From the NCBI RefSeq assembly GCF_022340605.1, contig NZ_JAJDNQ010000147.1:1-64000 (forward strand): a stretch of 64,000 nt of DNA, read 5' to 3'. The translations under genes were made by a program, and so were the position numbers. The notes under the pieces were generated by a model. That model did not search any database. It worked only from the letters and a program-made list of their open reading frames with translations, and was not told the origin of the DNA. The first letter of the stretch is position 1; each line of letters opens with the position of its first letter. Source of the DNA: Thiohalocapsa sp. Its GTDB lineage: Bacteria > Pseudomonadota > Gammaproteobacteria > Chromatiales > Chromatiaceae. Of the stretch, positions 1-8,851 are shown in pieces.

Positions 1-182
1 CGCTCCCAGTAGCCGGCGGGACGCCAGCGCTCCCAGTAGCCGGCGGGACGCCAGCGCTCCCAGTAGCCGGCGGGACGCCAGCGCTCCCAGTAGCCGGCGG
101 GACGCCAGCGCTCCCAGTAGCCGGCGGGACGCCGGCGCTCCCAGTTGCCGGCGGGACGCCGGCGCTCCGAGTAGCCGGCGAG
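1..182. repeat. 27-bp tandem repeat array (about 6.7 copies, runs off the window start)
   Basis: A 27-bp unit repeats head to tail from base 1 with period exactly 27 (1-27, 28-54, 55-81, 82-108, 109-135, 136-162, partial 163-182). Each unit reads GCTCCCAGTA then GCCGGCGGGACGCC. The first four copies are identical; the later ones vary at one or two bases and regain the arm GCCGGC on the right, which makes a GCCGGC-N5-GCCGGC hairpin. The in-phase frame beginning at base 1 is stopped by TAG in most copies and no gene is apparent. The same unit recurs near 3.4 kb and 18.3 kb, so this is a dispersed REP-like family. Confidence 0.93.
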
Positions 183-526
183 TTGGTGCAACGTCAGCAC
201 CTTCCAATCAGGGATCTGGGCACGCTCGTGGAGCGCTGGATTCTGCACTTAAGCTTGGCGTCGGCGCGTTGCGGCGGGCACGCCGCGCCCACGGACGACG
301 CCGGGGCGAGCCATCCGCGCGGCAGTGCCATGTTTCCCGTTTGGCACACGGCTTACCCTGCGGCAAGCCATGGTTGTGATGCAGGTAACGCCGCGGTTAT
401 GGTTCGCGCAGCGCGCAGGCGCGGGGTGCATTGGCGGCGCGGGTCGGCATGACGGCGATCAGACGGGTCGCGGCAGTGGGTGATGCGCAACCGAGACAAC
501 GGCGGCAAAGGGGCGAGCAAGGCATC
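183..526. other. Intergenic region upstream of zwf
   Basis: About 340 bp without a convincing gene. Reading frames here lack ribosome binding sites and are shadows of one another. A TTGGCAC at 341-347 resembles a sigma-54 -24 box, but the -12 side reads TTAC instead of TTGC, so I do not call a promoter. The zwf ribosome binding region (GGGGCGAGCAAGG, about 510-522) closes the gap. Confidence 0.6.
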
Positions 527-2074
527 ATGAACGACATCCAGTTCGACGAGAACCCGCTGACCTCGGGCCTGGCCGACAAGCTGCTCCCCCAGGCCTGCAC
601 CATGGTCATCTTCGGCGGCGCCGGCGACCTGTCGCGCCGTAAGCTGATCCCGGCACTCTACAACCTCGCGCTGGACGGGCTGCTGCCGACCCAGTTCGCG
701 GTGGTGGGGTTCGCCGTCGACGCGCTCACGGACGAGTCCTTCCGCGAATTCGCCCGCGAGGGCATCGAGACCTTCTCGCGGCGGAGCTTGAGCGAGGAGG
801 ACTGGGAGGACTTCGCCGGGCACCTGTTCTACCAGCAGGGCAATTTCAGCGATGCGGCCTCCTATGCCGCACTCAAAGCACGGCTGGAAGCGCTGGAGCC
901 GCAGTTCGGCATCCCCGGTAGCCGGGTCTACTACCTCGCCATTCCGCCGAGCTTCATCGACACCTGCGTCTTCGGGCTGCACGACGGCGGACTGGTCGCG
1001 CCGGCCGATCAGCCGCTGCCCTTCACCCGGCTGATTGTCGAAAAGCCCATCGGCCGCGACCTGCCGAGCGCGCGCGCCGTCAACCGCTCACTCAAGGCCT
1101 GCTTTGCCGAGCACCAGCTCTACCGGATCGATCACTACCTCGGCAAGGAGACGGTGCAAAACATTCTCGCGATGCGCTTCGGCAACTCCATCTTCGAGCC
1201 GCTGTGGAACTCCAAGTACATCGACCACGTGCAGATCACGGTGGCCGAGGCGGAGGGCGTCGGCACCCGCGCCGGCTACTACGAGACCGCCGGCGCGCTG
1301 CGCGACATGGTGCAGAACCACATCCTCCAGCTCTTGTCCTTGATCGCCATGGAGCCGCCCTGGAGCATGCGCGCCGACGTGATCCGTGACCGCCGCCTGG
1401 ACCTGCTGCAGTGCCTGCGCCCCATCCGCAGCCGCGACGTGGACCGGCACGCGGTCCGCGCCCAGTACGCATCGGGCTTTTACCGCGGCAAGAACGCGCC
1501 GGGCTACCGCCGCGAGGAGCGCGTGGCGGCCGACTCCACCACCGAGACCTACGTCGCGCTGCGGGTGTTCATCGACAACTGGCGCTGGGCCGGCGTGCCG
1601 ATCTACATCCGCACCGGCAAGGCCATGCCGAAGCGGGTCAGCGAGGTGGCGGTGCAGTTCAAGGCGGTGCCGCACATGCTGTTCAACACCGACACCGACC
1701 ACCCGCTGGAGCCGAACGTACTGGCGCTGCGCATCCAGCCGGACGAGGGCATGTCCCTGCGCATCGGCAGCAAGCTGCCGGGGCCGAAGGTGCGGATCTA
1801 CCCCGTGAAGATGGACTTCCGCTACGGCTCCACCTTCGGCGATCAGTCCCCCGAGGCCTACGAGCGGCTGCTGCTGGACGTCATCGTCGGCGACGCCACC
1901 CTGTTCATGCGCGACGACGCCGTGGAGGCATCCTGGCAGTGGATTCAGCCGATCCTGGACGCCTGGGAGGCGAGCGGCGAGCGCTGGCTGCCGGAGTACC
2001 CGGCCGGCACCTGGGGCCCCGTCGAGGCAGATCGGCTCATCGATGCCGACGGCCATGCCTGGCGCCAGCTCTAG
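527..2074 (+). CDS. zwf: Glucose-6-phosphate 1-dehydrogenase
   Basis: Oxidises glucose-6-phosphate to 6-phosphogluconolactone with NAD(P)+, the first step of the oxidative pentose phosphate and Entner-Doudoroff routes; cytosolic. The 515-residue product has the nucleotide-binding loop GGAGDLSRRKL at residues 30-40 and the substrate and active-site motif RIDHYLGKE at 200-208, with the expected catalytic His and Lys. Length fits the family (about 490-515). The ATG at 527 follows a purine-rich site; an in-frame start at 431 would add 32 residues unlike the family. The stop is 13 bp from opcA, whose Shine-Dalgarno sequence overlaps it, so the two are probably co-transcribed. Confidence 0.97.
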   Translation: MNDIQFDENPLTSGLADKLLPQACTMVIFGGAGDLSRRKLIPALYNLALDGLLPTQFAVVGFAVDALTDESFREFAREGIETFSRRSLSEEDWEDFAGHLFYQQGNFSDAASYAALKARLEALEPQFGIPGSRVYYLAIPPSFIDTCVFGLHDGGLVAPADQPLPFTRLIVEKPIGRDLPSARAVNRSLKACFAEHQLYRIDHYLGKETVQNILAMRFGNSIFEPLWNSKYIDHVQITVAEAEGVGTRAGYYETAGALRDMVQNHILQLLSLIAMEPPWSMRADVIRDRRLDLLQCLRPIRSRDVDRHAVRAQYASGFYRGKNAPGYRREERVAADSTTETYVALRVFIDNWRWAGVPIYIRTGKAMPKRVSEVAVQFKAVPHMLFNTDTDHPLEPNVLALRIQPDEGMSLRIGSKLPGPKVRIYPVKMDFRYGSTFGDQSPEAYERLLLDVIVGDATLFMRDDAVEASWQWIQPILDAWEASGERWLPEYPAGTWGPVEADRLIDADGHAWRQL

Positions 2075-2087
2075 GAGCCTGAGCCCC

Positions 2088-3245
2088 ATGGACCGCTCCC
2101 CCGACGACTACATCGATCCGGTCCAGATCGAGCGCGAGCTCGCGGCGATCTGGGCGACCATCGACGGCCAGCAGAAGGGCGGCCGCGGCACCGTCACCCG
2201 CGCGTCGATGTCCAACGTCATGATCTTCTGCGACGGCGAGGCGCAGGCCCTGGACGCCGCCAACCGCATCCCCCTGCTGGTGCAGCATCATCCCGCCCGG
2301 GTGCTGGTCCTGGCGCTGATCGCGGACCACCCCGGGGACGACGTGCGCGCCTGGGTCACGGCGCATTGCCGGCGCACCAGCGACGGCACCCAGCTCTGTG
2401 CCGAGCACATCGAGCTGCGCTTCGGTGCGAGCAGCGCCGAGCGTGCGGCCTCCGTGGTGCGCTCGCTGTTGATCGCCGATCTGCCGAGCGCGATGTGGTG
2501 GCTGAGCCCGCGGCCGCCGGCGCTTGCCGGTGCGGTATTCGACGCCTTCGCGCCCATGGCGGAGCAGATCATCTACGACAGCGTCGGCTGGTCCGACCCG
2601 CCGCGTGCCGTGCTGGCGATGACGCGCTGGGCGAAGAGTCACCGCACCGTGATCTTCAATCTCGCCTGGCGCCGGCTCAAGCCTTGGCGGCGCATCCTGG
2701 CGCAGAGCCTGGCGCCGACCCTGGTGCCGGGCGCGCTGCAACGCATCGATGCCATCGAGCTGAGGCACGGACCGCACGCGCTGCCGCTGGCGTGGCTGCT
2801 GCTGGGCTGGCTCGCCTGCCGCCTGGGCTGGCAGCCGCGGCAGGGCATCGCGAAGACCGGCGACCAGCTCACCTGGCAGTTCGAGCGCGGCACCGGAAGA
2901 TCCAATGCCGGGGGGGGCAACCCTCGACCGATCCAGATCAAGGTGCACCGCGACAACGAGGGAGCAGCGCTGATCGACCAGATGCGCATCGCCTGGCATG
3001 GCGACGGCGAGCAGCCCGCCGGCTCCGCCGACTATCGCCATGAAGGCCATTACATCCGCCACTTCCCGAGCGACCCGGCGCTACTCCCCTCCTCCATTCC
3101 CGCCCCCGAGCAGCGCCTGGAGCAGATGGTCGCCGCCCAGCTCGCGCACCGCGCCGGCGACGCGCTCTTCACCGACGCCATCGCCATCTCGGAGGCCATG
3201 GCCAAGGTGATGAAGGCCAAAGATGCCGCGACGCTGAGCCAATAG
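2088..3245 (+). CDS. opcA: Glucose-6-phosphate dehydrogenase assembly protein OpcA
   Basis: OpcA is best known from cyanobacteria and actinobacteria, where it activates or assembles G6PD, in cyanobacteria under redox control. The 385-residue product shows the family pattern: an N-terminal region including [11 protein letters not shown], a middle motif [13 protein letters not shown] (about residues 132-144), and a C-terminal domain with paired tryptophans. I chose the ATG at 2088 because AGGAG at the zwf stop gives a good ribosome binding site. Position straight after zwf supports the role. No paired cysteines of the kind that would prove redox control were mapped, so regulation is inferred from the family only. 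Confidence 0.88.
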   Translation: MDRSPDDYIDPVQIERELAAIWATIDGQQKGGRGTVTRASMSNVMIFCDGEAQALDAANRIPLLVQHHPARVLVLALIADHPGDDVRAWVTAHCRRTSDGTQLCAEHIELRFGASSAERAASVVRSLLIADLPSAMWWLSPRPPALAGAVFDAFAPMAEQIIYDSVGWSDPPRAVLAMTRWAKSHRTVIFNLAWRRLKPWRRILAQSLAPTLVPGALQRIDAIELRHGPHALPLAWLLLGWLACRLGWQPRQGIAKTGDQLTWQFERGTGRSNAGGGNPRPIQIKVHRDNEGAALIDQMRIAWHGDGEQPAGSADYRHEGHYIRHFPSDPALLPSSIPAPEQRLEQMVAAQLAHRAGDALFTDAIAISEAMAKVMKAKDAATLSQ

Positions 3246-3280
3246 CGCCACCCCGCCCTCGCCACCGGGAGCGCCCGCCG

Positions 3281-3468
3281 CTGGGAGCGCCGGCTTCCAG
3301 CCGGCCACTGGGATCGGGGGCGTCCCGCCCCCGGTTTGGGATGCATTCAAGACGTCGCGTCGATGCTGGCATGGCAGTGTCCAAGCGGGCGGCTGGAAGC
3401 CGGCCGTCCCAGTCGCCGGCAAGATGCCGGCGCTCCCAGTTGCCGGCAAGATGCCGGCGCTCCGGGTG
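3281..3468. repeat. REP-like 27-bp hairpin units in both orientations
   Basis: The same family as the array at the window start. Units at 3415-3441 and 3442-3468 have exact 27-bp spacing and the form GCCGGC-AAGAT-GCCGGC followed by GCTCC. A degenerate unit precedes them at about 3387-3414, and an inverted copy lies at about 3283-3312 (GGGAGCGCCGGC then TTCCAGCCGGCC). Each unit folds into a 6-bp GCCGGC stem with a 5-nt loop. The cluster lies between opcA and glgB and may terminate the zwf-opcA transcript. Confidence 0.85.
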
Positions 3469-3575
3469 GCGTCAGACGGGCTGTGCCATGCCTGCTTTGG
3501 CGATTGCCTGCCGCGCCGGTCCTGCACGCCCTGGCGTGAAGCCCCTTCGAGCCGACCAGCCTGCGCGATTGCACC

Positions 3576-3603
3576 GCGACAGCGGCTCAAAAGCCCGCAT
3601 AAT
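3576..3603 (+). promoter_or_regulatory. Candidate sigma-70 promoter for glgB
   Basis: GCGACA at 3576-3581 (4/6 to the -35 consensus) and CATAAT at 3598-3603 (5/6 to the -10) are separated by 16 bp. Transcription would start near 3610, giving a leader of about 75 nt before the glgB ATG at 3685. This is visual matching only. Confidence 0.4.
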
Positions 3604-3684
3604 GTGCGGCGAACTGTCACTCGCACGACTCGCCGTCCCGTCATTGGCGGCAGGACCCGAACCACATCCCAAGAGGTACCGAGG

Positions 3685-5913
3685 ATGAGCCAGCCCCAGC
3701 TCGACAACGCCCTGCAGCAGATCATGGATGCCAGCCACGGCGACCCGTTCGCGGTCCTCGGGCGGCATCCGGACGGAGACGACGTCTGTGTCCGGGTGAT
3801 GCTGCCCGGTGCGGAGACGGTGACCATCGCCGACGGCAATCGCGCCATGGACCGGATCGAGGGCACCGACATCTTCGAGTGGCGCGGACCGGCCGCGGAC
3901 GTGCCGGAGCGCTATCGGCTGATCTGGCGCGACAACGCGCACCGCGAGCACATCGCCCACGACCCCTACTGCTTCCCGCCGCAGCTGCCGGATTTCGATA
4001 TGCACCTGTTCGGCGAGGGCAAGCACTGGCACGCATATCGGCTGCTCGGCGCGCGTGTGCACGAGACCGACGGCGTCGCCGGCGTCCTGTTCTCGGTCTG
4101 GGCACCTCATGCGGCCCGCGTCAGCGTGGTCGGCGACTTCAACGGCTGGGACGGACGCCGCCACCCGATGCGCATCCATGGCAACGGCGTCTGGGAACTC
4201 TTCATTCCGGACCTCGCGCCCGGCGTGCTCTACAAATTCGAGATCCGCACCCGCGAGGGCGCCATCGCGCTCAAGTCAGACCCCTATGGTCGGCGCTTCG
4301 AGGTGCGCCCCAGCACGGCATCCATCGTCGAGCCGCCGAGCGGCTTTCAATGGCGCGACGACGGCTGGCTCGCCGCCCGCAAGGAGCACGACTGGCTGCA
4401 CAGCCCGATGTCCATCTACGAGGTCCATCCGGGTTCCTGGCAGCGCGGTCCCGAGGGCGAGATGCTGAATTATCGGGAGCTGGGCGAGCGTTTGGTGAGC
4501 TACGTGCGCGATCTCGGCTTCACCCACATCGAGCTCATGCCCGTCACCGAGCATCCGTTCGACCTGTCCTGGGGCTACCAGACCACCGGTTACTATGCCC
4601 CCACCAGCCGGTTCGGCAGCCCGGAGGACTTCCGCTGGCTGGTGGATCATTGTCATGCCAACGGCATCGGCGTGATCCTGGACTGGGTACCGGCCCACTT
4701 TCCGAAGGATGCCCACGGCCTCGCCCGCTTCGACGGCACAGCGCTGTTCGAGCACGCGGACCCGCGCCTCGGCGAGCACATGGACTGGTCAACGCTGATC
4801 TTCAACTTCGGTCGCAACGAGGTGAAGAACTTCCTGATCTCCAGTGCACTCTACTGGCTGGAGGAGTTCCACATCGACGGCCTGCGTGTGGACGCGGTGG
4901 CCTCCATGCTGTACCTGGACTACTCCCGCACCGACTGGGTGCCCAACCGCCACGGCGGGCGGGAGAACCTGGAGGCCATCGCCTTCCTGCGCGAGCTCAA
5001 CGAGGTCGTCCACGAGCAAGTACCGGGGGCGCTCATGATGGCGGAGGAGTCCACCTCGTGGTCGCAGGTGAGCCGGCCGACCTACGTCGGCGGACTCGGC
5101 TTCGACCTGAAATGGAACATGGGCTGGATGAACGACACGCTGGAGTACTTCAAAAACGACCCGATCCACCGGCAGTATCATCAGAACGAGCTGACCTTTA
5201 GCATGATCTACGCGTTCACGGAGAACTTCCTGCTGCCGTTCTCCCACGACGAGGTCACCCACGGCAAGCACTCGCTGCTGTATCGCATGCCCGGCGACGA
5301 ATGGCAGCGCTTCGCCAACCTGCGGCTGCTCTTCAGCTACATGTACACCCATCCCGGCAAGAAGCTGTTATTCATGGGCAGTGAATTCGGTCAGGGCGAG
5401 GAATGGAACAGCACCGCGGTGTTGGACTGGTACGTACTGGAATATCCCTTCCACCAAGGCATACAGAAGCTGGTGCGCACGCTGAACGGCCTGCACCGGG
5501 CCGAGGTGCCCTTGCATGCAGAGGACTTCGAGCCGCACGGCTTCGAGTGGATCGACTGTCATGACGCGCACAATTCCGTGCTGGTCTTCCAGCGGCGTGC
5601 ACCGGCCGAAACCGCTAATGGCGAAGACCATCTGGTGATCGCGCTCAACTTCACGCCCGTGCCACGAGAGGGCTACCGCATCGGCGTGCCCGCCGCCGGC
5701 GCATACCGGGAGATCTTCAACTCCGATGCGCCCGAATTCGGCGGCAGCGGGATGGGCAACGGCGACGAGCCGATCCCGACCGAGACCGTCGATTGGATGA
5801 ACCGCCCCGACTCCCTCGTGCTGACCCTGCCGCCGCTCGCCGCGATCGTACTGAAACCGACGGCGCCGGCCGAGGACTCGGCAAGGGTCACCGAGGCAGG
5901 CCCCGAAGACTGA
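3685..5913 (+). CDS. glgB: 1,4-alpha-glucan branching enzyme
   Basis: Introduces alpha-1,6 branches into glycogen; GH13 family, cytosolic. The 742-residue product is full length (E. coli about 728) with two N-terminal CBM48-type modules, then the catalytic barrel. Visible catalytic residues are the nucleophile Asp403 in GLRVDAVAS, the acid/base Glu454 in MAEEST, and the transition-state Asp522 in SHDEVTHGK. The ATG at 3685 follows GAGGTACCGAGG; the long upstream in-frame extension runs through the repeat units and is not coding. glgA follows 54 bp downstream. The neighbours zwf and opcA link glycogen turnover to pentose phosphate flux. Confidence 0.97.
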   Translation: MSQPQLDNALQQIMDASHGDPFAVLGRHPDGDDVCVRVMLPGAETVTIADGNRAMDRIEGTDIFEWRGPAADVPERYRLIWRDNAHREHIAHDPYCFPPQLPDFDMHLFGEGKHWHAYRLLGARVHETDGVAGVLFSVWAPHAARVSVVGDFNGWDGRRHPMRIHGNGVWELFIPDLAPGVLYKFEIRTREGAIALKSDPYGRRFEVRPSTASIVEPPSGFQWRDDGWLAARKEHDWLHSPMSIYEVHPGSWQRGPEGEMLNYRELGERLVSYVRDLGFTHIELMPVTEHPFDLSWGYQTTGYYAPTSRFGSPEDFRWLVDHCHANGIGVILDWVPAHFPKDAHGLARFDGTALFEHADPRLGEHMDWSTLIFNFGRNEVKNFLISSALYWLEEFHIDGLRVDAVASMLYLDYSRTDWVPNRHGGRENLEAIAFLRELNEVVHEQVPGALMMAEESTSWSQVSRPTYVGGLGFDLKWNMGWMNDTLEYFKNDPIHRQYHQNELTFSMIYAFTENFLLPFSHDEVTHGKHSLLYRMPGDEWQRFANLRLLFSYMYTHPGKKLLFMGSEFGQGEEWNSTAVLDWYVLEYPFHQGIQKLVRTLNGLHRAEVPLHAEDFEPHGFEWIDCHDAHNSVLVFQRRAPAETANGEDHLVIALNFTPVPREGYRIGVPAAGAYREIFNSDAPEFGGSGMGNGDEPIPTETVDWMNRPDSLVLTLPPLAAIVLKPTAPAEDSARVTEAGPED

Positions 5914-5967
5914 GTCGCGGATTTCGCGCGACCACAATGAGCTCACTGACGCTGTAGGCTGTCTGAT

Positions 5968-7992
5968 ATGGCAAACAAGCCGACCCCGAAGAAGAGCGCG
6001 GTCACAGAGACGACCGCGGCCGAGACCAGCAAGACCACGAAGAAGCGCGCCGCCAAGAAAGCCGCTGGGGCCAAGGCCAAGGCGGCGGCCGGCACCGCCA
6101 CCGCGGCACCGACGAAGGCGACCCCGGCACCGCCGGCGCCCGAGACCACCGCGAAGCCGCTGCTGCCCCGGATTCGCGCCGGCGAGGAGACCGCTGCGCT
6201 GCGCCCGATGCCGCTGGTCCACGCGTTCACCCGCGCCGAGCCAAGCACGACCGTGACCGCACCGCCGGAGTCGATGGCGCAGCCGGCGCCGGCGCGGAAA
6301 GCGAAGCCGACGCCAAAGCCAAAGCCGGCGCCAGCACCGGCAGTCGAGCCGAGCGCGAAAGCGCCCGAGCAGCCAACGACCTCCCGGGATCGTGGGCCGG
6401 AACCGGAGCCAACGCCCGAGGACCGTCCCGACTCCGGCTACCAGCCCGAGCCCGAGCCCCATCCCGAGCCGCAGCACGAGCCGCCTCCCCCATCCGCCTA
6501 TCATGAGCACCGGCCGAGCCTGTTCATCGTCCAGATCACGCCGGAGATGGCGCCGGTAGCCAAGGTCGGCGGCCTTGCCGATGTGGTCTTCGGACTGAGC
6601 CGCGAGCTGGCGATTCGCGGCAACCACGTCGAGATCATCCTGCCGAAATACGACACCCTGCGCTACGACCATATCTACGAGCTGCACGAGGTCTACCGTG
6701 ACCTCTGGGTGCCGTGGTATGAAGGAGCCGTCCATTGCACCGTGTACTTCGGCTTCGTGCACGACCGCAAGTGCTTCTTCATCGAGCCGCACTCCCACGA
6801 CAACTTCTTCAACCGCGGCGGCATCTACGGCTTCGCCGACGACGTCTTCCGCTACGCCTTCTTCTCCCGGGCGGCCATGGAGTTCCTGTGGAAGGCCGGC
6901 AAGCATCCGGACATCATTCACTGCCATGACTGGCAGACCGCCTTGGTGCCGGTATTCCTCTACGAGTTCTACCAGCAGCTCGGCATGACCCATCCGCGCG
7001 TCTGCCTCACCATCCACAACTACAAGCACCAGGGCGTAACCGGCGCCGAGCTGCTGCGCGCCACCGGGCTGCATCAGCCGGAGCGCTTCTTCGACCGGCT
7101 GCGCATGGGCGACAACACCCACAAGAATGCGCTAAACCTGCTCAAGGCGGGCGTTGTCTATTCGAACTTTATCACCACGGTGTCACCGCGCTATGCCTTC
7201 GAGACCAAGGACGGCGGCCAAGGCTTCGGTCTGGAGCCGACCTTGCACACGCACCACATGAAGTATGGCGGCGTCGTCAACGGCATCGACTACGATGTCT
7301 GGAACCCGGAGGTGGATCACCACCTGCCGGTTCCTTACGGCGTCGACAACATCGACGCCAAGTACGACAACAAGCGTGCCCTGCGCCATCGCCTCATGCT
7401 GGCCGACAACGAGAAGCCCATCGTCGCTTTCATCGGCCGGCTCGACCCGCAGAAGGGCCTCGATCTGGTCCGTCATGCGATCTTCTATTCCCTCGAGCAC
7501 GGTGCCCAGTTCGTGCTGCTGGGCTCCAGCCCGGACCAGCAGATCAACAACGACTTCTGGGGCCTCAAGCACATGCTGAACGACAGCCCCGACTGCCACC
7601 TGGAGATCGGCTTCGACGAAGACCTGTCCCACCTGATCTACGCCGGTGCCGACATCATGCTGGTGCCGAGCCAGTTCGAGCCCTGCGGCCTCACTCAGCT
7701 CATCGCGCTGCGCTACGGCACCATCCCCGTGGTGCGCACCGTCGGCGGACTGGCCGACACCGTGTTCGACAAGGACTTCTCGGACCGCCCGCTGCACGAG
7801 CGCAACGGCTACCGTTTCGACAACTACGACCCACCCGGGCTGGAGTCCGCCCTCGGTCGCGCCATTGATTGCTACTACCAATTCCCGGAGCACTTCCGCG
7901 AGCTGATGAAGAATGCCATGCGCTCAGACTATTCCTGGAATCACCCCGGACAGGATTATCTGAACATCTACGACTTCATCCGCAACCGCTGA
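5968..7992 (+). CDS. glgA: Glycogen synthase with a long charged N-terminal extension
   Basis: Transfers glucose from ADP-glucose to the growing alpha-1,4-glucan; GT5 family. The 674-residue product is about 190 longer than typical GlgA. The GT5 domain begins near residue 183 with the ADP-glucose motif KVGGLADV at 199-206 and ends with the E-x7-E-type loop around FEPCGLTQL (Glu571). Residues 1-180 are low complexity: Lys/Ala-rich first (KKRAAKKAAGAKAKAAAG), then Pro/Lys-rich, then a Pro/Glu/His-rich stretch. The GIYGFADDVFRYAFF block resembles the cyanobacterial GlgA2/plant SSIII-IV branch more than E. coli GlgA, by memory only. glgC is not in the window. Confidence 0.93.
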   Translation: MANKPTPKKSAVTETTAAETSKTTKKRAAKKAAGAKAKAAAGTATAAPTKATPAPPAPETTAKPLLPRIRAGEETAALRPMPLVHAFTRAEPSTTVTAPPESMAQPAPARKAKPTPKPKPAPAPAVEPSAKAPEQPTTSRDRGPEPEPTPEDRPDSGYQPEPEPHPEPQHEPPPPSAYHEHRPSLFIVQITPEMAPVAKVGGLADVVFGLSRELAIRGNHVEIILPKYDTLRYDHIYELHEVYRDLWVPWYEGAVHCTVYFGFVHDRKCFFIEPHSHDNFFNRGGIYGFADDVFRYAFFSRAAMEFLWKAGKHPDIIHCHDWQTALVPVFLYEFYQQLGMTHPRVCLTIHNYKHQGVTGAELLRATGLHQPERFFDRLRMGDNTHKNALNLLKAGVVYSNFITTVSPRYAFETKDGGQGFGLEPTLHTHHMKYGGVVNGIDYDVWNPEVDHHLPVPYGVDNIDAKYDNKRALRHRLMLADNEKPIVAFIGRLDPQKGLDLVRHAIFYSLEHGAQFVLLGSSPDQQINNDFWGLKHMLNDSPDCHLEIGFDEDLSHLIYAGADIMLVPSQFEPCGLTQLIALRYGTIPVVRTVGGLADTVFDKDFSDRPLHERNGYRFDNYDPPGLESALGRAIDCYYQFPEHFRELMKNAMRSDYSWNHPGQDYLNIYDFIRNR

Positions 7993-8212
7993 GGCCGGAA
8001 CGGGGGGCAAGCCCGACGCAGGCCGTTCATAGCCAGGCGTCAGGTCGTCATCGTAGGCGATCGCGAGCACTGCCCCGTCCAGGCTCAACGCCATGAAACG
8101 GGGCGGGCTCATCGACACCGGCGCGCCGCCGCCGCGCGCGTGAGCGTCGAGCATGCCCCCGTAGGTCGGGCCGACGAAGCAGGCACGACAATCAGGCGGT
8201 TACGGTGCGCGC
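7993..8212. other. Intergenic region, possibly decayed coding sequence
   Basis: Downstream of glgA I see no intact gene. On the minus strand a frame that covers 8154 down to 7924 and stays open upstream to about 8195 reads like real protein (for example SPPRFMALSLDGAVLAIAYD), but it runs antisense into the glgA 3' end, has no clear ribosome binding site, and matches no family I recognise. It may be a second gene remnant next to the carbonic anhydrase fragment. Confidence 0.35.
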
Positions 8213-8443
8213 CCCATCGGCGCCCTTTCCGGCCTCTTGCTCACCGAGCAAGTGACGAACGTCTGTAACACCACCATCGTCAAGAACGCCTGGAAACAGG
8301 GCCGCCGGCTGATCGTGCACGGCTGGACGTACAGCCTTGGCGACGGGATCCTGCGCCAGCAGGTGCCGGAGATCGACTCGCTGGAGGCCTTGGTCGCGAG
8401 CCGCCGCGACGATGCCGGCTGGGTGGTCTCGGCGCCCGGCTGA
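8213..8443 (+). pseudogene. C-terminal remnant of a beta-class carbonic anhydrase
   Basis: The frame encodes LTEQVTNVCNTTIVKNAW and RRLIVHGWTYSLGDGILR, which match the conserved C-terminal helix and strand of beta-carbonic anhydrases (the VxEQV....T.IV..AW...G....HGW.Y...DG.L pattern). Only about 75 residues remain. The N-terminal two thirds, with the zinc-binding Cys-His-Cys and the Asp/Arg dyad, is absent upstream, and no ATG with a ribosome binding site precedes it. A TTG at 8237 opens the frame, but the product would have no metal site. I therefore call it a pseudogene fragment, probably left by a deletion or insertion between glgA and the histidine kinase. Confidence 0.75.
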
Positions 8444-8851
8444 GGGCGCCGTGAGACGAGACGAATCCCGCCCTCGCGCACAAACGCAATGACGCCTCGA
8501 CCAACTCGCCGTCGGGCATCACGGCCAGTTCGTCGCCACCGCTTCGAGGAAGCCAGCCCGACGCTCGGTGCCGACAACCATATGTCACGAGACCTTCCTC
8601 CTGGTTGATGGCAGCCAGGTTGGTTGTAGTCAACCAGCAACAGATGGATCATTCGCCCTCTGGACCCGATTGCTCGGGTGTTTGGCAACCGGTACGAAGT
8701 TTGCTTAAACAGCGGGGGGCGCTTGCGCGACGCGCCGATCCGGCCGGCCAATGCGCGACGGGCGCAACGATCGGCACCCTGCCGACCAGCCCGGGCGGCG
8801 CTCGCCCGGCTCCACCAAGGGCCCGTGCGGGCCAACGAGGGCGAATGCACG
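8444..8851. other. Intergenic region between the carbonic anhydrase remnant and the histidine kinase
   Basis: About 400 bp without a supported gene. A minus-strand frame from 8633 reads plausibly at first (GLVTYGCRHRASGWLPRSGG) but then runs antisense through the carbonic anhydrase remnant, and I do not recognise it. A short inverted repeat GGTTG-TAGT-CAACC lies near 8620-8635. No promoter for the kinase is evident. Confidence 0.4.

Noticed and set aside
1-182. Possible CRISPR array at the window start
   Set aside because: The repeats abut with no spacers, the unit recurs elsewhere singly, and no cas genes are present.
341-356. Sigma-54-like box TTGGCAC upstream of zwf
   Set aside because: The -12 element reads TTAC instead of TTGC; the invariant GC is missing.
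8280-8633. Minus-strand frame with protein-like N-terminus
   Set aside because: It lies antisense to the carbonic anhydrase remnant, degenerates to Arg/Pro-rich sequence, and matches nothing I know; kept only as a note in the gap entry.
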